Positions 1-9,388 of a stretch of DNA of 64,000 bases are shown here, piece after piece. This stretch comes from Anaerolineaceae bacterium (GTDB lineage: Bacteria > Chloroflexota > Anaerolineae > Anaerolineales > Anaerolineaceae). Positions within the stretch are counted from its first letter, which is position 1. The number at the start of each line of letters is the position of its first letter. The translations under genes were made by a program, and so were the position numbers. The notes below the pieces were generated by a model. It saw only the letters and a list, made by a program, of their open reading frames with translations. It had not been told where the DNA came from and did no database searches. Where the stretch lies: contig JAFGLU010000101.1 in the NCBI GenBank assembly GCA_016927865.1, forward strand, positions 1-64,000, read 5' to 3'.

Positions 1-48
1 CCTAGAGGTAACCTGGGAAGGTACGATAGCCTGGCTGCCAGAAGATAA
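1..48 (+). other. possible 3' end of an upstream gene
   Basis: Two plus-strand frames are open here. One ends with TAA at 46-48, directly before the terminator hairpin; the other continues into the hairpin. The position just before a terminator suggests the tail of a gene whose body lies left of the window, but the frame cannot be decided from so little sequence. Confidence 0.3.
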
Positions 49-79
49 AAGCCCCCTCAAATCGGTTGAGGGGGCTTTT
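47..79. terminator. bidirectional rho-independent terminator
   Basis: A perfect 14-bp stem, AAAAGCCCCCTCAA pairing with TTGAGGGGGCTTTT around a 5-base loop, has T-rich flanks on both strands. It separates whatever enters from the left from the minus-strand gene ending at 110, and can serve both. Confidence 0.85.
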
Positions 80-109
80 CTTTAATCCTAACGCCACAAA
101 TTCGGGGCC

Positions 110-976
110 TTATTTGAACCCATAAGCCCGCAAGGTGAGCAGCGCTTGCAGCGTTGCCCACCCGCGCCATTCGGCAGCCACCACTGTGCTAATCGGTTCC
201 CAGGTGATCGGCCAGCCACCGTCGGGCTGCTGGCGCAGGGCCAGCGCATCCAGGTGCTTTTGCATCTCCTCATCGCTGAACAGGCTGCGCAGCGGGTGAG
301 CGGGCACCGGGGCCCAATCTGGCGGGAACTTGGCATAGCCCGCCGCAGCCGGGTCGTAGGCGATGACATCCGCTGCCCGCAGCCGCGCGCGGATGCGCTC
401 AATTTGCGCTTCGGCCCACTCGCGCTCGGGCCCGTGCTGTAGGAAGGTCAGGATAGGCATGATGTCATGGAATTGGGTGGTCTCGGTTTCCTCGATCGCC
501 TTCCAGCAGTAAGGCACGGCTCGTTCCAACCAGGGGTGCTCGACACAGTGCTTGAGCAGCAGCCCAGCCAGCGTGGCGGTGGGGTTGATCGCGGCAGGCG
601 GATTGGGCTCCGTCCGCCACCAGGGCATTCCTGGATAGTCGTTGGCGCTGGGCAAGACGAAGGGCACGCCGCCCTGGGGGGTGGTGATGCTCAGCAGAAA
701 ATCGGCAGCCGGGCGCACCATTTCGGACGGAAAAACGCCCAACTGATCCAAAATTTGCAGCGCCATCTCGGTGTCTACCGGCTGGCTGTGCGGGTCGCGC
801 TTATCTGGTTCCAACGCGTCGCCAAAGCCGCCATCGGGGTCCTGATAAGCGCGCAGGGCGGAGAGAGCTGGTTCAAGCGGCCCGCCCGCAAAGTGATAGG
901 CGAACAATCGCCGCTCGAGTTGCCGGGCATTATGCAAGATGAAGTTTTGGGCAAGGTTCTGGCGCGAAGTAAGCAT
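110..976 (-). CDS. prenyltransferase/squalene-cyclase-like (alpha/alpha toroid) protein
   Basis: 288 residues with no signal peptide. Two tryptophan/glycine-rich QW-like repeats are visible: DPDGGFGDALEPD near residues 47-59 and QQPDGGWP near residue 253. They sit in an otherwise helical protein, the pattern of the terpenoid cyclase / protein prenyltransferase alpha-alpha barrel fold. The DxDD motif of class II cyclases was not found, so catalytic activity is doubtful; family membership is all I claim. The start is supported by GAGGTG 6 bases before ATG. It lies 13 bp downstream of the rsmI-like gene and is probably co-transcribed with it, ending at the bidirectional terminator at 47-79. Confidence 0.7.
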   Translation of the reverse strand: MLTSRQNLAQNFILHNARQLERRLFAYHFAGGPLEPALSALRAYQDPDGGFGDALEPDKRDPHSQPVDTEMALQILDQLGVFPSEMVRPAADFLLSITTPQGGVPFVLPSANDYPGMPWWRTEPNPPAAINPTATLAGLLLKHCVEHPWLERAVPYCWKAIEETETTQFHDIMPILTFLQHGPEREWAEAQIERIRARLRAADVIAYDPAAAGYAKFPPDWAPVPAHPLRSLFSDEEMQKHLDALALRQQPDGGWPITWEPISTVVAAEWRGWATLQALLTLRAYGFK

Positions 977-989
977 GATGACACCTCAC

Positions 990-1664
990 TTAATGAACAA
1001 TTAGCACAAATTCTCCCTTGCGCTGGTTGACGCGCTTGCGCACATTGCCGACCTGGCCGCGCAGAATGGCTTCGCCGGGCAGGGTCAAGTCGAAGGCCAG
1101 GGTCACAGGGGCGCCGCCGCCCAGGGTGGCTTCCACGTCTTCTAGCACGGGGCCCAACCGGTATGGCGCGTCCATAATGATGATGGGGATGCGCAGGTGG
1201 CGCAGGTGCTTAATCGCTTTGCGACGCTCCTCGCGATCGCGGGGCAGGAACCCGGCGTAGATGAAGCGGTCGAGTTTGAGGTTAAGCACAGAGAGGGCCG
1301 CCATGAGCGAGGAAGGCCCCGGTACGGGCACTACTGGAATTTCCTGTTCCACCAGGTAGTTGATCAGCGTGGCGCCGGGGTCGGCAAAGACCGGCGTGCC
1401 ACAGTCGGAGATGAGCGCCAGGGACTGCTCTTGCAGCAGGCGCATCCCGATGGCGGGGGTTTGCTCGGCCTCGTTGTGCTCGTTGAGCAGGATGATTTCC
1501 TTGTTTGGCAGGCCCAGCTTCTTCAGCAGGGTGGTGCCAACGCGCTGTTCCTCGCAAATAACCGCGTCCACTTCCTGAAGCACGTCCAGCGCGCGCAGGG
1601 TGATGTCGCGGGGGTTGCCAATGGGGGTGGCAACAATGTACAAATGCCCTTTTTTCGTGGTCAT
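990..1664 (-). CDS. rsmI: RsmI-like 16S rRNA 2'-O-ribose methyltransferase (short form)
   Basis: 224 residues of the tetrapyrrole-methylase fold. The N-terminal ATPIGNPRDITLRAL and the later PVPGPSSLMAALS are characteristic of RsmI, which methylates C1402 of 16S rRNA using S-adenosylmethionine. Two oddities: the family's usual EDTR motif reads CEEQR, and the protein lacks the roughly 50-60 residue C-terminal extension of longer RsmI proteins such as that of E. coli. It could therefore be a divergent member with another target. No Shine-Dalgarno is present; TATGAT lies 6 bases before ATG, suggesting a leaderless message. Element M1 begins 29 bases upstream. Confidence 0.8.
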   Translation of the reverse strand: MTTKKGHLYIVATPIGNPRDITLRALDVLQEVDAVICEEQRVGTTLLKKLGLPNKEIILLNEHNEAEQTPAIGMRLLQEQSLALISDCGTPVFADPGATLINYLVEQEIPVVPVPGPSSLMAALSVLNLKLDRFIYAGFLPRDREERRKAIKHLRHLRIPIIIMDAPYRLGPVLEDVEATLGGGAPVTLAFDLTLPGEAILRGQVGNVRKRVNQRKGEFVLIVH

Positions 1665-1670
1665 ATTTAA

Positions 1671-1676
1671 ATCATA
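1671..1676 (-). promoter_or_regulatory. -10 box of rsmI-like gene (leaderless)
   Basis: TATGAT on the minus strand, 6 bases from the ATG at 1664, with no ribosome binding site between. Sequence further upstream is the flank and end of repeat element M1, so a normal -35 is not visible. Confidence 0.5.
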
Positions 1677-1693
1677 TCATGTTTAGACAAATT

Positions 1694-1800
1694 GTAACTA
1701 CTCAAGGGTGGGAAAAATTCCTGAAAATGAGGTGTGTGAGGAGCTTTGCGCCCCACACACCTCATTTTCAGACCTCTTCCGCCTCTGGCTCAGTAGTTAC
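1694..1800. mobile_element. MITE-like palindromic element M1
   Basis: 107 bp beginning GTAACTACTCA and ending CTCAGTAGTTAC. The inner stem has arms around TGAAAATGAGGTGTGTG and its complement. It is flanked by GACAAATT (1686-1693) and GTCAAATG (1801-1808), a 6/8 match, read as an aged target-site duplication. TA lies directly outside the left repeat. Confidence 0.8.
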
Positions 1801-1816
1801 GTCAAATGTTATTAAA

Positions 1817-1912
1817 CCAAAAGGCCGGGGCAGGCATCCCGACCTTTGGCTCACCGCAATACCAATAATTAGTGTAACCTCAGGCCCGGAAGGAATTGCC
1901 TTCCTGGGCCTG
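1817..1912. terminator. tandem hairpins between glnA and M1
   Basis: Two adjacent inverted repeats, 1817-1848 (CCAAAAGG.. ..CCTTTGG) and 1881-1912 (CAGGCCCGGAAGG, loop, CCTTCCTGGGCCTG), follow the glnA stop on the minus strand. Neither is followed by a strong T run, so they may be a weak terminator or a 3' stability structure. Confidence 0.5.
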
Positions 1913-1932
1913 AAATTATCTTCAAGAATTCC

Positions 1933-3348
1933 CTACGCGTCGAAGTACAGCGTGAATTCGTGGGGATGGGGGCGCATGCGCATCGGGTTGACTTCGGTGT
2001 CGTACTTGTAAGCAATGTACGAGTCGAGCAAATCGGTGGTGAACACGTCACCCTTGAGTAAGAACTCATGGTCCGCTTCCAGGGCCTGGAGCACCAGTTC
2101 CAGCGAACCGGGCACTTCCTTGATCAGCTTGGCCTCAGACGGCGGCAGTTCGTACAGGTCCTTGTCCGAGGGATCACCGGGATCGATGCGATTCTGGATG
2201 CCGTCCAAACCGGCCATGAGCAGGGCCGCGAAGCACAGGTACGGGTTGCAGGACGGATCGGGTGCGCGGAACTCGATGCGCTTGGCTTTGGGGCTTTTTG
2301 AATACAGCGGGATGCGGCAGATGGCCGAGCGGTTGCGCTGCGAGTAGGCCAATTTGACGGGCGCCTCGAAACCGGGCACCAGGCGACGGTACGAGTTGGT
2401 CGTGGGGGCCGCGATGGCCAGTAGGGCCGAAGAGTGCTTGAGCAGACCGCCAATGTAATACTTGGCTGTGTCGGAAAGCCCGGCGTAACCAGAGGCATCA
2501 TAGAACACATTGGTGTTGCCTTCCCACAAGCTCTGGTGGACATGCATCCCCGAGCCATTGTCGCCGAAGAGGGGTTTAGGCATGAAGGTAGCGGTCAGGC
2601 CGTTCTGGCGGGCCACATTCTTGACCAGGTATTTGTAGACCATGACATTATCGGCCATTTTCAACATGGTGTCGAAACGCATGTCGATTTCGGCCTGTCC
2701 GGCGGTAGCTACCTCGTGGTGGTGAACCTCAATGGGGATGCCGGCGGCTTCCAGGGCCAGCACGATGCGCGAGCGCACGTCCTGCTGCGTGTCGGTGGGC
2801 GGCACGGGGAAGTAACCGCGCTTGGGGGCAATCTGCCCGCCGAAGTTAGGTTTGGAATCTTCGCCGCTCTTCCACCAACCCTCCACGCTGTCGATATGGT
2901 AGAAGGAACTGTTCGTGCCGCCGCCATAGCGAACATCATTGAACATAAAGAACTCGGCTTCCGGGCCCCAGTAGCTGGTGGAGGCAATGCCGGTCTGTTT
3001 GAGATAGGCTTCGGCTTTCTGCACAACGTGGCGCGGGTCGCGGCTGTAGGGCTGGCGAGTCATCGGATCGTACACGTCGCAGATGAGCACCAGGGTGGGC
3101 ACTTCTAGCACCGGGTCAATGAAGGCGGTGGCAGCATCCGGCATGAGCAGCATGTCGGATTCGTGGATCAATTTGAACCCGCGGATGGACGAGCCGTCGA
3201 AGCCGTGGCCTTCTTCAAATAATTCCTCGGTCAACTCGCGGACGGGCACGCTGAGGTGCTGCCATGTGCCGGGCATATCCACAAAGCGCAGGTCGACCAT
3301 TTTGACCTGGGATTTCATTTTCATAACATCAGCAACAGATTGGGCCAT
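1933..3348 (-). CDS. glnA: glutamine synthetase type I
   Basis: 471 residues, normal length for GSI. It makes glutamine from glutamate, ammonia and ATP as a dodecamer in the cytosol. Visible signatures: [12 protein letters not shown] near residue 48, metal and substrate motifs [23 protein letters not shown] and GSGMHVHQS, and NRSAICRIP. Tyr399 in KDLYELPP corresponds to the tyrosine adenylylated by GlnE in GSI-beta enzymes, and a GlnE homologue is present at 32030-35695. The start has AAGGAG 8 bases upstream. An operator-like palindrome (3469-3480) and a -10 (3438-3443) precede it. Orientation and spacing link it to amtB and the small membrane protein. Confidence 0.97.
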   Translation of the reverse strand: MAQSVADVMKMKSQVKMVDLRFVDMPGTWQHLSVPVRELTEELFEEGHGFDGSSIRGFKLIHESDMLLMPDAATAFIDPVLEVPTLVLICDVYDPMTRQPYSRDPRHVVQKAEAYLKQTGIASTSYWGPEAEFFMFNDVRYGGGTNSSFYHIDSVEGWWKSGEDSKPNFGGQIAPKRGYFPVPPTDTQQDVRSRIVLALEAAGIPIEVHHHEVATAGQAEIDMRFDTMLKMADNVMVYKYLVKNVARQNGLTATFMPKPLFGDNGSGMHVHQSLWEGNTNVFYDASGYAGLSDTAKYYIGGLLKHSSALLAIAAPTTNSYRRLVPGFEAPVKLAYSQRNRSAICRIPLYSKSPKAKRIEFRAPDPSCNPYLCFAALLMAGLDGIQNRIDPGDPSDKDLYELPPSEAKLIKEVPGSLELVLQALEADHEFLLKGDVFTTDLLDSYIAYKYDTEVNPMRMRPHPHEFTLYFDA

Positions 3349-3401
3349 TGGATTAATCTCCTTATGAATAATTACTTCCTCGACTGTGGGTTTGCCTGCC
3401 C

Positions 3402-3459
3402 GGCGGGCGAGGGTGAGTTAGGATCACAATGAATGCGATTCTAACGGCTCTCGCCCGCC
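3402..3459. repeat. long inverted repeat upstream of glnA
   Basis: Outer arms GGCGGGCGAG (3402-3411) and CTCGCCCGCC (3450-3459) and inner arms GTTAGnATC / GATnCTAAC make a near-continuous stem. It may end transcripts from amtB and the small gene. It also contains the proposed glnA -10 box, so its role is ambiguous. Confidence 0.6.
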
Positions 3460-3480
3460 AGGGGTATCACCCATATGGGT
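3438..3480 (-). promoter_or_regulatory. glnA promoter with palindromic operator
   Basis: TAGAAT (3438-3443, minus strand) is a -10 candidate. The 12-bp perfect palindrome ACCCATATGGGT (3469-3480) is centred 34 bp upstream of the -10 centre, about -43 from the expected start of transcription. The antiporter promoter has the same site at the same distance. This is the placement of a class II activator site; the regulator is unknown. Confidence 0.55.
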
Positions 3481-3492
3481 AATTTTCGGGAT

Positions 3493-3606
3493 CTACTCTT
3501 CTTCCAATTCGGCTTTGTGTTTCTTGTGAACCAGGGTAGGAACAACTACCCACAGGGCGAAGAAAACAGCGAAGCCAATCAAACCAGCGAGCATTTCGGT
3601 AGACAT
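3493..3606 (-). CDS. 37-residue single-span membrane protein linked to amtB
   Basis: A short reading frame between amtB and glnA encodes MSTEMLAGLIGF, then a hydrophobic stretch to about residue 24, then a charged tail HKKHKAELEEE. It has AAGGAG 6 bases before ATG, as good as any start nearby. It begins 49 bp after the amtB stop, so co-transcription is likely. The layout predicts one transmembrane helix with a short extracytoplasmic N-terminus and a cytoplasmic lysine/glutamate tail. No family recognised. A small partner or regulator of the ammonium channel is possible but is only inferred from position. Confidence 0.7.
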   Translation of the reverse strand: MSTEMLAGLIGFAVFFALWVVVPTLVHKKHKAELEEE

Positions 3607-3655
3607 AGTTTACTCCTTTTGAACAAATGGTTCTTTTTGGGTACGATAGTTTCTC

Positions 3656-5056
3656 TCAACGCAACGTTCCGGCAGCAGCTTCTTCGGTGATGATATCTCC
3701 AGCGTAGGCATCCAGGCCGTGCTCTGAAGCATCCAAACCTATCAACTCTTCTTTACGAGTAGCGCGCAGACCCATGGTCAGCTTGAGCAAGGCAAACACG
3801 GCATAGCCTGTCAGCAGCGACCAGGCCACCACCACCACCATGCTAATCAACTGGGCCACGATCTGCCCGGTGTCGCCCACGATCAGGCCGCTCACGCCGC
3901 CATAGGTGCCGTCGGCGAAGATGCCCACCGAGAGCAAGCCCCACAGGCCGCCAAAGCCATGCACGGCCACCGCGCCTACCACGTCGTCGACCTTGAGCTT
4001 ATTCTCAACGAAGCCCACCGCCCAGATCATGATGATGGCAGCGATCACGCCGATGACTACGCTGGCCCAGGCCGCAACGTACGCGCAGCCGGCAGTGATG
4101 CCTACCAGGCCCGCCAGAGCCCCATTGCAAGCCAGGGTCACGTCAATCTTGCCGGTCTTCAATAGACTGTAATACACCGCCGCGACCGCGCCCGCCGCGC
4201 CGCCCAGGAAGGTATTCACCGCGATCACCGAGATGCGCAGGTCGGTGGCTGCCATGGTGGAGCCGGGGTTGAATCCGAACCAACCGAAGAAGAGGATAAA
4301 GGTGCCCAGCACCACCAGGGTCAGGTTGTGGCCCGGAATGGCGCGCGCCTTGCCTTTAGCGTCGTACTTACCGATGCGCGGGCCAACCAGGGCCGCGCCC
4401 ACCAGGGCTACCATACCGCCCACGGCATGAACCACGCCCGAACCAGCGAAATCCTTGGCGCCAGCGCCGAAGGGCAAGGTGGCCAGCCAGCCGCCGCCCC
4501 ACACCCAGTGCCCGTAGATGGGGTAGATGATGGCCGAAACCAGGAAGCTGTAGGCCAGGTAGGCCGGAACACGGGTGCGCTCGGCTAGCGAGCCGGAAAC
4601 GATGGTGGCGGCTGTGGCAGCAAAGACCATCTGGAAGAACCACAGTTCCATGGTGGTCACATCATAGGCGTCGCCGCCCAGCAGGAAGCCCGACAGACCG
4701 ATGAAAGCGTTCCCGTCACTCAGGCCCGATGCCAGCGCCGAGCCGCCGAACATAAAGGCGAAACCAAAGGCCCAATAAGCCAGGCCGCCGATCAGGCCGT
4801 CCATGAAATTTTTGGTCAGCACGGCCACGGCGTTTTTGGCCCGCGAGAGGCCAACTTCTACCATCGCAAACCCGGCTTGCATGAAGAACACCAGGAAACC
4901 GGTCATCAAGGTCCACGAGAAGTTCAGCCCGGCATTGGGGTTGGCTTCCAGGGTGGCGCCGCCGGTGGGGTCGGGGCTGTCGGCGAAGACGGGCACGACC
5001 AGCGCAGCCAGCAGCATGGCTGCTAAAACAACGGAAAAGCGGAATTGACGGAACAT
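3656..5056 (-). CDS. amtB: ammonium transporter AmtB
   Basis: 466 residues with a cleavable-looking signal sequence ending near PVFADSP and about 11 membrane spans, as in the Amt/Mep/Rh family. The twin pore histidines are seen in GVVHAVGGM and AVHGFGGLWG. FGGSALASG and the conserved NPGST segment are also present. It conducts ammonia/ammonium across the inner membrane to glutamine synthetase. I chose the ATG at 5056 because AAGGAG lies 7 bases before it; an in-frame start six codons earlier lacks such a site. No glnK/PII gene sits beside it, which is unusual; a 37-residue membrane protein follows instead. Confidence 0.95.
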   Translation of the reverse strand: MFRQFRFSVVLAAMLLAALVVPVFADSPDPTGGATLEANPNAGLNFSWTLMTGFLVFFMQAGFAMVEVGLSRAKNAVAVLTKNFMDGLIGGLAYWAFGFAFMFGGSALASGLSDGNAFIGLSGFLLGGDAYDVTTMELWFFQMVFAATAATIVSGSLAERTRVPAYLAYSFLVSAIIYPIYGHWVWGGGWLATLPFGAGAKDFAGSGVVHAVGGMVALVGAALVGPRIGKYDAKGKARAIPGHNLTLVVLGTFILFFGWFGFNPGSTMAATDLRISVIAVNTFLGGAAGAVAAVYYSLLKTGKIDVTLACNGALAGLVGITAGCAYVAAWASVVIGVIAAIIMIWAVGFVENKLKVDDVVGAVAVHGFGGLWGLLSVGIFADGTYGGVSGLIVGDTGQIVAQLISMVVVVAWSLLTGYAVFALLKLTMGLRATRKEELIGLDASEHGLDAYAGDIITEEAAAGTLR

Positions 5057-5110
5057 GATATTTCTCCTTCTCACTAAGAGTAAAAAAACGTTATGGCTAA
5101 TCAGGCGTAG

Positions 5111-5171
5111 GTCGGGTTGAGGGGCAGTGCTCCACTGGTTTAATCATTCAAGCGATGCCCCGAAACCCGAC
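5111..5171. repeat. structured leader upstream of amtB
   Basis: GTCGGGTT (5111-5118) pairs with AACCCGAC (5164-5171), and inside it GGGGC (5121-5125) with GCCCC (5157-5161). The loop is about 31 bases. It lies between the antiporter stop and amtB, 55 bp before the amtB start, and could be a transcript boundary or a regulatory leader. Confidence 0.5.
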
Positions 5172-5210
5172 AAACCATTGAAATATTCGGGCTTGCTTCA
5201 TGCGCTGAAA

Positions 5211-6431
5211 TCAATCTTCCAGGGCGTAGTCCTGCCACGCGGCGAGACCCAGTTTGGACAGCAGCCCTTGGGCCGGTTCCAGCCTGGGGAGAGGGGTGGC
5301 AGATAGCCGCAGGAGGGGTGGGGTGACCAGCGTGGTGGCCAGCGTGACCACGATGAGCGTGGAAAAGGTGGTAGCATCCAGTAATCCACCGGCCAATCCG
5401 GCTCCGGCCAGCACCAGGGCTACCTCGCCGCGTGAGACCATGGCGCAGCCCACCTGAACGGCCTGATTGGGCAGCAGCCCGCCCAGCCTTGCCCCAATCC
5501 CAGAGCCAATGATCTTGGACAGAATGGCGAAGACGATCAGGCTGATGGTGAGCAGCGGCTCCTGGAACAACCCTGCCAGGCTGGCTTGCAGGCCGATGTT
5601 GACAAAGAAAATGGGCACGAAGAAGCCGTATCCCAGGGCAGAAATGCCCGAGTGGACGATGTGGGTGTGGTCAACGTGGCGGGCCATGAGCACGCCCAGG
5701 ATGTAAGCCCCGGTGATGGTGGCCACGCTGCCCAGCGCTTCGGCGGCCCAGGCATAGGCAAAGATGAGAGCCAGCAGAATGCCCAGCGAGGCTTCGCGGT
5801 GCTCGAATTTGCGCTCCCAGCGCATGACCCACGGCAGCAGCTTGTCGCCCACCACCCAGGCCAGGGGGAAGAACAGCGCCATGCGGCCCAGGGTGAGCGG
5901 CAGGTTGCCGCCCGCGGTCAGGCTCATCACGGCAGCGAAGATCAATACCCCCAGCACGTCGTCAATGATGGCAGCGCTGATGATGGTGGCGCCTTCGGTG
6001 CTGCGCAGCTTGCCCATCTCGCGCAAGGTTTGCGCCGAGATGCTTACGCTGGTGGCGGTCAGCACCGCGCCCAGGAAGAGGGCATGCTCAAGAGACATGC
6101 CGAAGAGCGTGCCCATCCAGGTCCCGCCTGCCAACGGCAGGATCACGCCGCCCAGGGCCGCCAGGAAGGAGGGCTTGCCCACCTTGCGCACAGCCTGGAC
6201 GTCGGTTTCCAATCCTGCCAGGAACATGAGTAAGATGACGCCGATGTTGGAGAGCAGCCCCAGGATTTCAGAGGTGTGGAAGATGTTCAACACGGCCGGG
6301 CCGATGAGGAACCCCAGCAGCAGCTCGCCAAACACAGCCGGCAGCCCAAGCCTTTGGCTGGCCTGCGCGGCGGCGCGCGCGCCGATCAGGATGGCGGCAA
6401 GGGGCAGCAGCATTTCGAGGGTTAGTTCCAT
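5211..6431 (-). CDS. cation/proton antiporter (CPA2 / NapA-KefB type)
   Basis: 406 residues, about 12-13 membrane spans, in the monovalent cation:proton antiporter-2 family. The ion-binding aspartate pair is D157-D158 in AAIIDDVLG, the signature of electrogenic Na+/H+ exchangers of the NhaA/NapA fold. LGLPAVFGELLLGFLIGP near the N-terminus is also typical. No C-terminal TrkA-N/RCK domain is present. Start: GGAGA 7 bases before ATG. The promoter upstream carries two copies of the palindrome also found before glnA, so it may belong to the same nitrogen or ion-stress regulon. Exact substrate cannot be told from sequence. Confidence 0.88.
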   Translation of the reverse strand: MELTLEMLLPLAAILIGARAAAQASQRLGLPAVFGELLLGFLIGPAVLNIFHTSEILGLLSNIGVILLMFLAGLETDVQAVRKVGKPSFLAALGGVILPLAGGTWMGTLFGMSLEHALFLGAVLTATSVSISAQTLREMGKLRSTEGATIISAAIIDDVLGVLIFAAVMSLTAGGNLPLTLGRMALFFPLAWVVGDKLLPWVMRWERKFEHREASLGILLALIFAYAWAAEALGSVATITGAYILGVLMARHVDHTHIVHSGISALGYGFFVPIFFVNIGLQASLAGLFQEPLLTISLIVFAILSKIIGSGIGARLGGLLPNQAVQVGCAMVSRGEVALVLAGAGLAGGLLDATTFSTLIVVTLATTLVTPPLLRLSATPLPRLEPAQGLLSKLGLAAWQDYALED

Positions 6432-6470
6432 GTCTAATCTCCAATAAACGGGCTTGAGGAATATGGTGAC

Positions 6471-6551
6471 ATTGTATAGACATGATTATGTTGTTCCAAC
6501 TACCCATATGGGTAAAAAGAGCACTTCCGGCAACAAATTACCCATATGGGT
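6471..6551 (-). promoter_or_regulatory. antiporter promoter with two operator copies
   Basis: Minus strand: -35 TTGGAA (6494-6499), 17-bp spacer, -10 TACAAT (6471-6476). ACCCATATGGGT occurs at 6502-6513, directly upstream of the -35, and again at 6540-6551. The centres are 38 bp apart, close to the same face of the helix. The nearer site is 34 bp from the -10 centre, exactly as at glnA. Confidence 0.65.
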
Positions 6552-6570
6552 GAAAAACGGGAATCAAAAA

Positions 6571-6601
6571 GACCCTAAGGGTTTCTGAAACCCTTAGGGT
6601 C
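6571..6601 (-). terminator. terminator of pgk
   Basis: GACCCTAAGGGTTT, 3-base loop, then the perfect complement, followed on the minus strand by TTTTT. The same 14-bp stem recurs at 18299-18330. Confidence 0.85.
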
Positions 6602-6625
6602 TAATTTACAGGTTAAATCTACGGT

Positions 6626-7801
6626 TTACTTGTCTTGCAGCGCAGCCACGCCGGGCAGAGCGATCCCCTCCAGCATTTCCAGGGAGGCGCCGCCGCCCGT
6701 AGAAATGTGGGTGATCTTGTCGGCCAGGCCGGACTTCTGGATGGCCGAAGCCGAATCGCCGCCGCCCACAATGCTGACGCACTTGCTGGCAGCCAGTGCT
6801 TTAGCCACCTCGAAGGTGCCCTTAGCGAAGGTCGGTACTTCAAATACGCCCATCGGGCCGTTCCACACCACGGTTGCCGCCCCGGCAATCACCTTGCCGT
6901 AGGCTTCGATGGTTTGCGGGCCGACATCCAGGATTCGCCAGCCGTCGGGGGTGGGGCCAACCGGAACCACCTTGGTCTCGACACCCTCTTCCATCTTCTC
7001 GGCGATGACCGCATCCACCGGCAGGCGCAGCTTGGTGCCGCCCTGGGCGATGAGTTCGCGGGCCAGGTCCAAAACCTCGTCCTCGACCAGCGAATCGCCA
7101 ATCGGGTAGCCCTGGGCTTTGAAGAAGGTGTTGGCCATGCCGCCGCCGATGAGAATGGCATCGGCTTTGGCCAGCAGGTTTTTGATCACGCCGATCTTGT
7201 CGCTGACCTTGGCGCCGCCTAGAATGGCGACGAAAGGCCGCTTGGGATCATCGATGGCCTGGCCAAGATACTCGATTTCTTTTTCCATGAGGAAACCGGC
7301 CACTGCTGGCAGGAAGCGAGCCACACCCTCGGTGGAGGAGTGGGCGCGGTGCGCGGAGCCAAAGGCATCGTTTACGTAGACATCGGCCAGGGAGGCCATC
7401 TGCTTGGCCAGGTCCAGGTCGTTCTTTTCCTCGCCCGCGTGATAGCGGGTGTTTTCCAACACCAGCACGTCACCGGGTTTTAGCGTGGCGGCTGCTTTTT
7501 CAGCGGGCTCGCCCACGCAATCTTCGGCAAAGGCCACGGGTTTGCCCATCAGCTTGCCCAGGTATTCAGCCACCGGCTTCATTGTGTATTTGGGATCCGG
7601 GGTACCCTTGGGGCGCCCGAGGTGCGAGCACAGGATTACAGCCGCGCCCTTCTCCAGCAGGTAGTTAATTGTCGGCAGAGCGGCCCGCACGCGGGTGTCG
7701 TCTTGCACCACGCCCTCTTTGATGGGGACGTTGAAATCGACTCGCACAAGCACTTTCTTGCCCTTCACATCGATATCGCGCACAGATTTCTTCGCGAACA
7801 T
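6626..7801 (-). CDS. pgk: phosphoglycerate kinase
   Basis: 391 residues, the usual length. It transfers phosphate from 1,3-bisphosphoglycerate to ADP in glycolysis. Signatures: [11 protein letters not shown] near the N-terminus, [23 protein letters not shown] and the C-terminal nucleotide-loop [14 protein letters not shown]. The ATG at 7801 is preferred because GGAGGG lies 4 bases before it; an in-frame TTG 12 bases upstream falls within the ribosome binding region. It follows gap on the same strand and ends at the terminator at 6571-6601. Confidence 0.97.
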   Translation of the reverse strand: MFAKKSVRDIDVKGKKVLVRVDFNVPIKEGVVQDDTRVRAALPTINYLLEKGAAVILCSHLGRPKGTPDPKYTMKPVAEYLGKLMGKPVAFAEDCVGEPAEKAAATLKPGDVLVLENTRYHAGEEKNDLDLAKQMASLADVYVNDAFGSAHRAHSSTEGVARFLPAVAGFLMEKEIEYLGQAIDDPKRPFVAILGGAKVSDKIGVIKNLLAKADAILIGGGMANTFFKAQGYPIGDSLVEDEVLDLARELIAQGGTKLRLPVDAVIAEKMEEGVETKVVPVGPTPDGWRILDVGPQTIEAYGKVIAGAATVVWNGPMGVFEVPTFAKGTFEVAKALAASKCVSIVGGGDSASAIQKSGLADKITHISTGGGASLEMLEGIALPGVAALQDK

Positions 7802-7868
7802 AATTCCCTCCAAAAGAAGCTAATGCTTCTCTTCCGCATTTTCGGATAGACTCTCTTCATTAGCGATC

Positions 7869-7913
7869 AGCCATCAGCACGCAGCCAAACGGATTGGCTG
7901 ACGGCTGATGGCT
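7869..7913. repeat. hairpin in the gap-pgk intergenic space
   Basis: AGCCATCAGC..CAGCCAA pairs with TTGGCTG..GCTGATGGCT around a short loop. In a gap-pgk message it could be a processing or stability element. Related GCTGATGGCTGACGGCT-type words recur near 63257-63300. Confidence 0.5.
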
Positions 7914-7930
7914 GACGGCTTAAAGCTAAT

Positions 7931-9013
<1,083 letters not shown>

Positions 9014-9113
9014 TCATGCTTGGATGCATGTTTTTGCCTGGGGAAGCGGCGGAAAGGAGCCCCGCCCGGCTTGCGATGGAAGAGCCGTTTTCCGCTCCTG
9101 TCCAAACATCCCT

Positions 9114-9119
9114 ATTATA
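9114..9119 (-). promoter_or_regulatory. -10 box of gap
   Basis: TATAAT on the minus strand with a leader of about 125 bases to the gap ATG. No good -35 at the standard distance. Confidence 0.45.
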
Positions 9120-9186
9120 AACGAGAATATTAAACTGGGCGGGAGATTCGGTATGACTATACCCAAGTTTTGCCGGCCTTCTTTTC

Positions 9187-9381
9187 TGTAGGGGAGGGTC
9201 TTTTGGTCAGGCTGGGCGCTTGTGCCGGGCAATGTCTCGGCCAGGTATGGGCGGGCGAGTCATCCGGGAGACCCTCCCATGCGTAGAAAGAAGGCGGGTC
9301 TGGCGGGTGAGCCAGGCAAACCTGCCCGCAGAGTACTGGAGCGATTCGTGGTTGCAGCCCGCATTAAAGACCCGCATCTAC
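9187..9381. other. GC-rich structured intergenic region
   Basis: The 405-bp gap between gap and yvcK holds no convincing gene. It has two consecutive long-range inverted repeats: GGGAGGGTCT (9192-9201) with AGACCCTCCC (9269-9278), and GCGGGTCT (9294-9301) with AGACCCGC (9368-9375), the latter extended by GTAGA/TCTAC. Further GC-rich pairing is possible inside each. A non-coding RNA or decayed repeats are both possible; I could not match a known RNA family. Confidence 0.4.
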
Positions 9382-9388
9382 AGTTTGG

